A stretch of DNA of 64,000 nt from Prunella strophiata (taxonomy: Eukaryota; Chordata; Aves; Passeriformes; Prunellidae), in the NCBI GenBank assembly GCA_036583965.1, contig JAZBQD010000027.1, positions 26,047,001 to 26,111,000 on the forward strand. The letters are read 5' to 3'. The notes beneath the pieces were generated by a model. The model searched no databases, was not told the origin of the DNA, and was given only the letters and a program-made list of their open reading frames with translations. Each line of letters starts with the position of its first letter. Positions within the stretch are counted from its first letter, which is position 1. Below, piece by piece: positions 56,501-64,000 of this stretch. A program made the position numbers and the translations under genes.

Positions 56501-58069
56501 CCCTTATATAAAATACTAATAAAACCCAGCACCACAGCAATGGTAACTGAACTTTTGGGTAAAGAGCCACTGGCCAGATGACCAACGCTCAGCCCTGCAG
56601 CTCCCAGGAAGCCTCTCAGAGTCACAAACTGGTGAACAGCTCCAACAACACACAGCTACTGGCAACAAACATCTACACACATTTACAAACACCTGCACCA
56701 GCGGCCAGGGTACACGAGGGCCTGTGTGGCTTTTGTTTAATGGCTCTGTGCTCTCTCAGAAGTATGGGGCAGAAGGTGCACCCTGCAGCATCTGCCATGC
56801 CGCCCTACATTCCACATTCTCACTCTTTCCTGCTCACCAGCCCCCATAAGCCTGCCCTGCTCCTCAGAGAGCACTTGCAGCTCCTTCCCTGCTGTCAGAG
56901 AGCACAAGGGCCTTCCCCATACCATCCTGCACAACCCCAAACCTCAGACGCCTGTCTGGGTGACCCTGGAGGGTGCTGCATGACACAGCCCAAGCAGAGA
57001 CCTCCCTCCAGCACGGAGATAATTCTCCCAAACAAACCCCAGTTGGTGCCTGTCTCCAGATGGTGGCCTCCACGATGTAGTGAGGTTTTGGTATCTCCTG
57101 CACTGACCCTGCACAATCTGTCAGTGTGGGGAAAAACAGGGCACCTTAGGGAACTGCAGCAAAGTCTTCCTCTTGCACCCCTCACAAGGGATCTTTGGGG
57201 ACCAGAGGGTTTTATTTCTCATTTGCAAAGGATTATCATGGATGGAGCAAGGTGAAGACAACAGCGGGCTCCGTCCACAGGAAGTGAGGTGAACAATTAT
57301 CAGTAAGAGTATTAAAACCCTGAAGTAATGAAGAAAAGCCAGCTGCATGCACCTGTAATTGAGGTTAGCACCCGACAGGGGACACACTGAAAACAGAACA
57401 TGCAGAGCAGGTTGGTGGTCACATTTCCCCCTAAAAATTACAAGGTTGTTGGAGAACCAGGCATTTTATCTTCGAGCACTTAGTTATAATCTGGGGGTTT
57501 ATCTTCAGAGCAAAGAGCACGGCAAAGCATTAAACCGGGTGTGTCATAAAACTTCTAGTCTTACATTAGTGATATCAAAGCACCTCAAGCCTTTGCTCTC
57601 GTAATTTAGTGCCACATAAAGCACTCCAAAGTCACCAGAACTCACACGGTCGTTTCCGGATTGTGGTGCCCGGAGCGTTTCAGCAACCTTTGCCCTCAGC
57701 TGCAAGGGCTTTGCTGTCACGGTGCACAAGACTCAATTTCTACCTTTTTACCCTGCGACGTTTCCGACTGGAGCCACGGACACGAGATTTTGGAGCATGA
57801 CACGGCACACAGCGGCACCAGAAAAAGGGTCCTTCCCAACTCTGCCACAACGCTGCAGCTGCTGTGAGTCAGCAAAGCACATTAAGGCTCTTTGAACAGA
57901 CCCACGCGTGGATTCGGACTGGATTACCCGGTGTAAGCTCGGCCCTTCGAGCCAGCAGCGCGACAAAAGTGGGCCGAGCCCTGCCCGGCCTGCTCCTCCC
58001 GCACCCCCTTCCCCAGGGGCCTCCCCCGGCTGGGAGATGCCCACGGCTCTTCCTCCGTTTTCCACCGTG

Positions 58070-58300
58070 CCAATGTGACCCTGGCAGCACGCCCCTGCCC
58101 CCCGGCCCCGCACTCACCCTCAGCGCGGCGCGGAGCAGCCCAGGCGCTGTGGGACGGAGCCGGGGGCGAGGAGCGAGCCGGCGGCGGCAGCAGCGGCAGC
58201 GGGCCCGTGCCGCCCTGCCCTCAGCACCGCCCGCGGGCGGGGCCGGCGCGAGCCGAGGGGAGGGCGGTTGCTGAGGGGCTGCGGCGGGAACGGCCGCGGT
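58070..58300 (-). promoter_or_regulatory. MGST3: MGST3 CpG-island promoter with a predicted non-coding first exon
   Basis: CpG-dense island upstream of the first coding exon of MGST3, which itself opens at a splice acceptor 7 nt before its ATG, so an upstream non-coding exon is required. A minus-strand donor (GCTGAGG followed by GTGAGTGC) ends such an exon at 58118. The transcription start is probably between about 58200 and 58300; no TATA box is seen. Confidence 0.6.
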
Positions 58301-58305
58301 TTGCT

Positions 58306-58590
58306 GCCCCTCACGGCGCTGCCCCTCACGGCGCTGCCCCTCACGGCGCTGCCCCTCACGGCTCTGCCCCTCACGGCGCTGCCCCTCACGGCGCTGCCCC
58401 TCACGGCGCTGCCCCTCACGGCTCTGTCCCTCACAGCGCTGCCCCTCACGGCGCTGCCCCTCACGGCTCTGTCCCTCACAGCGCTGCCCCTCACGGCTCT
58501 GCCCCTCACGGCACTGCCCCTCACGGCTCGGTCCCTCACGGCGCTGTCCCTCACGGCTCTGCCCCTCACGGCACTTCCCCTCACGGCTCT
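58306..58590. repeat. 15-bp minisatellite, 19 copies, upstream of MGST3
   Basis: Tandem units of GCCCCTCACGGCGCT with a few variants (GGCTCT, GGCACT, a GTCCCTCAC start, and GGCTCG). The length is exactly 19 x 15 nt. The unit is a multiple of three, so the open frames across it are incidental. It lies immediately upstream of the presumed MGST3 promoter. Confidence 0.95.
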
Positions 58591-59320
58591 GCCCCTGCCC
58601 CACAGACACCGGCTTTTCCCCCATACCCTTTCTGCCATACCCATGATAGCTCAGAGAGCTCAGCTTTGATTCGCAGTGTACTGTTTAATGGCTCTGAGTT
58701 TGGTAATTCCCACTGAAATCTCCTGGTTTCCCCTGTTAGCTCAGCAGACCCTCCAGTTTCACACTTGGAGTTGCTGGGTCATGTAAGCAAATACTTCCCT
58801 TGGCAATTCCCAGCGCTGGTGGTAACAAGGATCTTACATCTCCCTGCAGATGTAAAAGTGTGTAAGCTCTCCAAATATTCTTAGAAAGTATATTTTTTGT
58901 AAGTAATATTTTACTTCAAAAAACATTCTAGTTTTAGGGTTGTGGGACACAAAACCAGAGCTTGACTTTCCTGTTCTGTAAATGTTCATACAGCAGTGGA
59001 GGAGGCACAGGCTGCACTGCAGGAGCACAGAGGGTTCTTTTGCTGTCAGGCAAGTGTAAAGGGAAAGAAAGGAAGAACCAGTGGGATCCTGGGCTCCTGG
59101 ATGTCCTGGTTTTAATCTCTTTGCCTTTCCACAGCAGGAAGTTCTTGGATTCCCTGGGGCTCCAGCTGTGTAGGCTGATCCCTGTAAGCCTGTTGGAACC
59201 CAGGACATCCCTCTGGCTGCCCTGGATGGTTTGAGCCCCTGGCAGGGGGCTCAGAGACCTTGGCACAGAGCCCAAGACCCCTGTGCCTTTGATCTTGAGC
59301 CATGGAAAAAATTACCAACT
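58591..59320. other. Intergenic stretch between MGST3 and LRRC52, no gene seen
   Basis: No exon or recognisable repeat. The ORFs here are short and without a known domain. Confidence 0.6.
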
Positions 59321-59324
59321 TTAT

Positions 59325-59795
59325 ATGAAGAGTTGCAAGCCACCAAAATTAAGTAGAGTAATAATAAGTTTATCACAGGGTGAAAATGTAGAATTTTGGG
59401 GTTTTTTAGAATAAGGGTTTGGGGGTCAAGATGGAGGAATTTGGGCAGTGTTCTGTCCTTCTTTCTCCTTCTTCACAGCCTCCATCTTCTGGGTGATGGT
59501 GGCACTTTTGGATTGGCTTAGAGTAGAGTTAGACTCTGTAACATGGGTGATAGGTATTGGGAAATAACTGTAAATAATGTACAGGTAGTTTTTAGTATCA
59601 AAAGATAACACTGCCCTAGAGGTGGGCAGTGTGCCATGGACTGACCTGCTGAACAGACCTCGACTGGTCAGGGAGAAAATTTGTTAGATAAGAAATAATA
59701 AACAACCTTGAAAACTGCACAAGAAGACTCCTGACTCCTTCTTCAGTTCTAGGGCCAGAACACAGAGACTTTCTAACTGATCGGGGTCACCTTGA
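59325..59795 (+). mobile_element. Probable solo LTR of an endogenous retrovirus
   Basis: Layout of an LTR: a U3-like AT-rich part with TTTGGGGGTCAAGATGGAGG, a TATA-like TTTTTAGTATCAAAAGATAA at about 59588, AATAATAAACAACCTTG (poly(A) signal) at about 59693, then a GACTCCTGACTCCTTCTTCA block like an R/U5 end. The pattern resembles LTRs that I know from passerine genomes. No retroviral coding sequence is next to it. The ends are approximate. Confidence 0.6.
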
Positions 59796-60120
59796 GCTCC
59801 TGAGAGACCTCCGACATAAGCCCTGCTGGGTTTTTTGGCCAGGAAGGGCCTGGTGACCTCCTTGGCTACAGCACAGTGCCAGGACCTTTCCTGTATTTCA
59901 GTACCTTTTCAAGCCAGTCCTTATGTCCCTACTGTTCTGTGGTCTCAAGGTAGGGTGAAAGTGGAAATGTCTGGCACTGTGCACACCTCTCACACCTGCC
60001 CAAAATGAATATTTTGCCAATATCCCGAGTCCCAGTGGCAGAAGGCTGGGTATAGAACAGCAAGTGAAACTGGAGCACAGCAAATGAAACAGGAGCACAG
60101 ATACTTCCTTCTCTTGCAAT

Positions 60121-60126
60121 TTTATT
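60121..60126 (-). terminator. LRRC52: LRRC52 poly(A) signal
   Basis: Minus-strand AATAAA about 118 nt after the LRRC52 stop codon. Confidence 0.6.
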
Positions 60127-60243
60127 TCACTTACCAAAAAGGAAAAAAGAAAAAAAGAAAAAAATCTAGGGTGGGACAACTTGGGAAATGAGGCAGGAAG
60201 GTCCTGCCTTTGGTTCCCACAATGGGAGCTCAGAAGGCTGATT

Positions 60244-63080
60244 CTAAGTGGCTGTGTCTTCCTCCTCCTCCTCCTCTTCCTCTCCCTTTGAGGCATGGGC
60301 CTCGTAGATGACAGCACAGACACCAGCCAGCCAGGCTGCCATGGTGCCAGCAAGGAATATGCAGAAGCCAACGAGGCCCAGGAAGACATAATCCTGCTTG
60401 TGCAGCTGGGTCAGGCAGCTGACGTGGAGCTGTGCCTCTGCTGCTGGCATCCTCAGGGCACGCAGCCCTGCTGGGGTGTAGCAGGTGATGTTGTCAGCAT
60501 CTGCAGAGAGAAGAGCAGAAGCAGGACTCTCTAGCCTGTATCATAATTTAATGAATAGGAGTGCTGGTAGAAAAATTGTGGGAGTGCTTGCTAAAAGCCT
60601 GAAAAATAGCTGCAGACTTCATCCCCTCCCCGCCCCACCACGGCTTGGGTAAAATCTGACAGCCAAACTCGTGCTAAACCTGTGCTAAACCCTTGCCAAA
60701 CCACAATTCCCAGAATATATTTTGCAGTGTTGGCTCCACAGGATAATATTGCCCACTGGATTATGCCACTGTGGCAAACTGCTGTCCCTGCCCTGTTCAT
60801 CTCTGCTGATTGAGCACTTTAATCTTCATATAAGAGCACCTGTGTTTGTTGGTTTTTTTAAATCTCAAACACCTTCTGAAGTGATACAGCTAAATTATGC
60901 TGGAATAATGAGGCTGCTGTGGGTTTTGACAACGAGGGTGGTTTGCAGTCAGGCACAGCCTTACCTGCTCTGTGAGGCAACTCATCAATGATTCAGTTCC
61001 ACTGAAATAACAACCATACCCTGTCATATTGCAATACCTGCAGTGATAAAACAGATGCTGCCTGCTCCCTTTCAAGTTAGTGAAGGATCAATGTGGTGCA
61101 GGGTGTTCCCCCAGCCCCACAGACACAGCCACTGTGGTGGGCACAGGCTGGGCACTACTGGATGGACAGGATGCAAGAGCATGAAGGAAAGGGAGCCACA
61201 GGCTGGGCACTGCTCCATGCATGGGATGGAATGGGAGTGGTGGAGGGGAACAAGGCATGGGGGATTTTTATTGCATTACACTGTATTGTATATGGCTGAG
61301 TGATGTTGTTCATGCTGATCTTGGTATTGGTCCTGAGTAAAACTAAAGAGCTTTTATCTCTCTGCTACCCAAATCCATCCAAATTTAAGCAGCTTTGTGT
61401 CAGCCCCCAGGCTGAGCTCAAAACTCTGATGCACAGATATTTCTGAAGGTCAGGAGCCTTTCTAAAGATCAGGCTGGAGTCTGCTTGCAGCAGGTTCCAG
61501 GGCTCTGTCCCAGTATCCCTTTGGCCTGGAACAACCCTCAGTTTAAGGCTGCCTTTCCCACTCCTCCCCTCCCCAACAGCCTGCAATGAGCATTATTCTC
61601 CTGTTGCAGGGTTCAGTGGGTTATCTCCAATCTCACTGCTGAGAGCTGTACTTTATTCCACTGTTCCATAATTGCCTGTATGTGGAAAAAGAAACTCTTT
61701 ATTGTCTATAAGGAGCTTACTACATCTAATAAAGACACTGAGATGTCTTTAATTCAATCCTGTCCTAACACCAGCCTCCAGCTGCCCTTCTCTTTTTTCC
61801 CCTTGGGCTCTTTTGTAGTCCTTTCTTATTCAGTGGACAGACTTTCCCAACCAATTTCTCTCTTGCAGCTCTCTCTCACCATTGTGCCCTGCATTACTGA
61901 AACCAAAGCTTTTCTTGTTCATGTGTGCTGTGCTGTGCCTCTTTTCAGTCTGGAAAAGCTAAGTCCATGTGCTGCAGCTGCAAAGCAAAACATCACCCTT
62001 GGGACCAGCGTTTTTATGGGAAAGGGAACTGGTGATTACCCTGCCTTGGCCTCTCCAAGGCCCAGTTATAGAATCTCTCAATATGAAGGGCAACAGCTGA
62101 CTTTGGGGTGGAGACAAGGCAGGAAATTTGGAGCAATGATTTTCCCAATGCACATCTCCCTGAAGCTGTGTTGGGCTCCTCGTTCTTGGTGCTGCAGCCA
62201 TGGAGTGCTGTGCCCCCAGGGACACCTGAGGATGGATCCAGGTGTTTTAGGGAAGCAGCAGTGTCCCAGCTGCACACTACACCTCCCTGGCTGCCCTGAG
62301 GATGTGAACAAGAGGGATTCTTCATGTGTGTAACCCAGCCCTGGTTTGTGTGACAGCAGAAAATGGCATGCAGTGGCACAGCCCCATGAACTGAACCTTT
62401 GGTAAAGAGAACAGAAGGCTCTCTTTGTTCCACACAGATCTGTGCTCACACAGCCCTCACCTGGAAAATGCACATCGCTCTCCATCATCCAGGTGATGAA
62501 GTCCAAAAAGGAACAGTTGCAGTGCCACAGGTTGTGACTGAGCCTCAGAAACCTCAGGTTGGGCAAGTCCCGGACGGTGCTGGTGTCCAGGAAGGTTAAG
62601 CCTGTCCGGCTCACATCCAGGTGCCGTAGCCAGGTGTTGTTGGCAAAAGCATCTTTCTCAATGGCCACAAGGTTGGGATTGTCTGAGATCTTCAGTACCA
62701 CCAGGCTGAGGAGGTGGGAGAAGGTGCTGAAGGTGACCTGCGTGAGGTTGTTGAAGCTGAGGTCCAGATAGACAAGCCTGGCCACGCCAATGAAAGTGAA
62801 ATCCAGGTCATCCCCCAAGAGGTTCTTTCTGCAGTCCAGATAGACCAAATCAGCCAGGAAGCTCAATTCCACTCCTGGCAGGTATGAGACGTTGTTTGCT
62901 GCCAGAATTAGCTGCCTGGTGTCCAGGGGGATGTCCTCAGGGAACTCCTGCAACTGCTGCCCGGTGCAGTTCACCTCCAGGTACTGACAGCTACACCTGC
63001 TAGGGCAGCTGATGCCCTGTGATGCCATCCCCCAGAAGAAACAGGAGGCTCAGGGACCATGGGCTACCTGAAGGAGACAT
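60244..63080 (-). CDS. LRRC52: Leucine-rich repeat-containing protein 52, with a 1-nt frameshift after the signal peptide
   Basis: Single-pass LRR membrane protein. In mammals it is a gamma-type auxiliary subunit of Slo-family potassium channels, notably KCNU1 in sperm; its role in birds is not known to me. Two coding exons, 63080-62461 and 60500-60244, joined at GT/AG (CCAG plus ATGCT). The signal peptide starts MSPSGSPWSLSLLFLLG; then come an LRRNT (CPSRCSC...VNCTG), LRRs (for example LVYLDLSFNNLTQVTF, LRHLDVSRTGLTFLD), an LRRCT start (WHCNCSFLDF) and, in exon 2, a TM segment (VFLGLVGFCIFLAGTMAAWL). The short acidic tail has eight Glu in a row (human has a longer tail). The coding sum is 877 nt, one over a multiple of three. 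The signal-peptide frame and the LRR frame differ by one base, best explained by an extra base in the run of five at 63029-63033. Without it the protein would be 291 aa (human 313). Confidence 0.92.
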
Positions 63081-63559
63081 GGTTTGAGACTTCCAGGCTG
63101 CTTAGCCCTTTGTGGACTGCAAGCAGCCCTGTGGCAGCTGCACTGGCCTCCCAGCCATGCTGAGGAGGTGTCTGGCTGCAAGGCTGTCGGGAAGCACTTT
63201 GTGGCTCACCTGAGCCCTTGGCAGAGCGCCCAGCTGGAAACCGAGCCTGGCTTTCACACTGGGCAAGTGCAGAACAGTGGCTGGAGTGGCTCTGTCTCAC
63301 ACTCGGTGCCAGGTGACACCTCTGTGGTGTCAGTGGCTTGCAGAAGCTGCCTGGTTTCGGGGACACTGCTGTGACCTTGCTGACCTGCTGCCAGCTGAGT
63401 GGATGTGCAGGAAGCTGTGAGTGACATGGGAGCATCAGAACTTTGTGGGGAGAGCGTGAACAGCCCAAATTTTGTCAGAAATGGTGTCACACTGCAAGGG
63501 GTGGTACTGGTTAGGCAGGAGTCCTGTGCAATGCTGGGCTGGCTTTGTCTCCTTTCAGG
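63081..63559. other. Region upstream of LRRC52, no gene seen
   Basis: Should contain the LRRC52 5' UTR and promoter. I see no CpG island, TATA box or other feature that I can support. Confidence 0.5.
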
Positions 63560-64000
63560 AGCCAGGAGGTTTTATCCCATCTGGAGTAGTGTGTCCAGGT
63601 CTGGGGATCTCAGCACAAGATGTGGAGATGTTGGAACGGGTCCAGAGAGGCCATGAAGATGCTCAGAGGGTGGAGCAACTCTGGTGTGGGGACAGGCTGA
63701 GCTGGGGCTGCGCAGCCTGGAGAGGATTCTGGGGAGACCTCACCTAAACGGGTTTTTGGAAAAGAGTGACTCATTACACTGGCAGGTAATGAAAGAACAA
63801 GGGGGAATGGCTTAAACTGAAAGAGGACAGGTTTAGAGTGGATGTTAGGGAGAAATTCTCCCCTGGGAAGGTGATGAGGCACAGGGTGCCCAGAGAACCT
63901 GTGGCTACCCCATCCCTGGAAGTGTTCAAGGCCAGGCTGGACAGGGCTTGGAGCAAACTGGGATAGTGGAAAGTGTCCCTGCTCATTATCAGGCGGAAAA
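63560..64000 (+). mobile_element. CR1 LINE fragment, runs off the window
   Basis: Contains GGTCCAGAGAGGCCATGAAG, GGACAGGCTGAGCTGGGGCT and a GTGTTCAAGGCCAGGCTGGA block typical of the CR1 3' region. The 3' tail lies beyond or near the window end. Confidence 0.9.

Noticed and set aside
58081..58118. MGST3 translation starting in the CpG-island exon to rescue the frame
   Set aside because: The frame required for VVLTGAASF meets a TGA overlapping the known ATG within the same exon, so an upstream start cannot restore it.
57869..58716. Long ORFs through the 15-bp repeat upstream of MGST3
   Set aside because: Same cause: stop-free 15-nt unit, no domain, opposite frames equally open.

Overview
The window looks like nuclear DNA from a bird. 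The evidence is spliced vertebrate genes, many 5'-truncated CR1 LINE copies with the typical (ATTCTATG)-like 3' tails, and two LTRs that resemble avian (especially songbird) endogenous retrovirus LTRs. A passerine is the best guess from the LTRs, but this is an inference.

Five vertebrate genes can be assembled exon by exon. In order they are UCK2 (-, exons 2-7 at 1990-11257), TMCO1 (+, seven exons, 27593-44399), ALDH9A1 (+, eleven exons, 44855-52077), MGST3 (-, five coding exons, 53132-55986) and LRRC52 (-, two coding exons, 60244-63080). This is the same order and relative orientation as human 1q24 (LRRC52-MGST3-ALDH9A1-TMCO1-UCK2), read from the other end. Reading frames join across canonical GT/AG junctions, and the summed lengths match the families: TMCO1 188 aa, ALDH9A1 496 aa, and UCK2 exons 2-7 of 687 nt, which leaves 99 nt for exon 1 of a 261-aa protein.

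Region by region: 1-1989 holds UCK2 3' UTR. 1990-11257 holds UCK2 exons 7 to 2, with an intronic minisatellite, a (CA)16 tract and a solo LTR. 11258-19980 has no coding signal and is probably UCK2 intron 1. 20050-22690 is a CpG island filled by about 78 perfect copies of a 24-bp unit. 22735-27297 is intergenic and rich in CR1. 27300-44630 is TMCO1, with a compact ETS/X-box promoter. ALDH9A1 begins about 240 bp after the TMCO1 poly(A) signal. ALDH9A1 and MGST3 converge with poly(A) signals about 250 bp apart. MGST3 starts in a CpG island at about 58.1-58.3 kb that is followed upstream by a 15-bp minisatellite. LRRC52 closes the window, with a CR1 beyond it.

The most notable points are the perfect 24-bp array, open in all six frames, at the place where UCK2 exon 1 (which carries the ATP-binding P-loop) should lie but cannot be found; and single-base excesses that break the frame in the first coding exons of both MGST3 and LRRC52 although every other exon is intact. 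The genes do not form one pathway: UCK2 is pyrimidine salvage, TMCO1 is ER membrane protein biogenesis/calcium leak, ALDH9A1 is aldehyde oxidation, MGST3 is glutathione-dependent detoxification, and LRRC52 is a potassium-channel auxiliary subunit. I found no prokaryotic features, CRISPR array, tRNA or rRNA.
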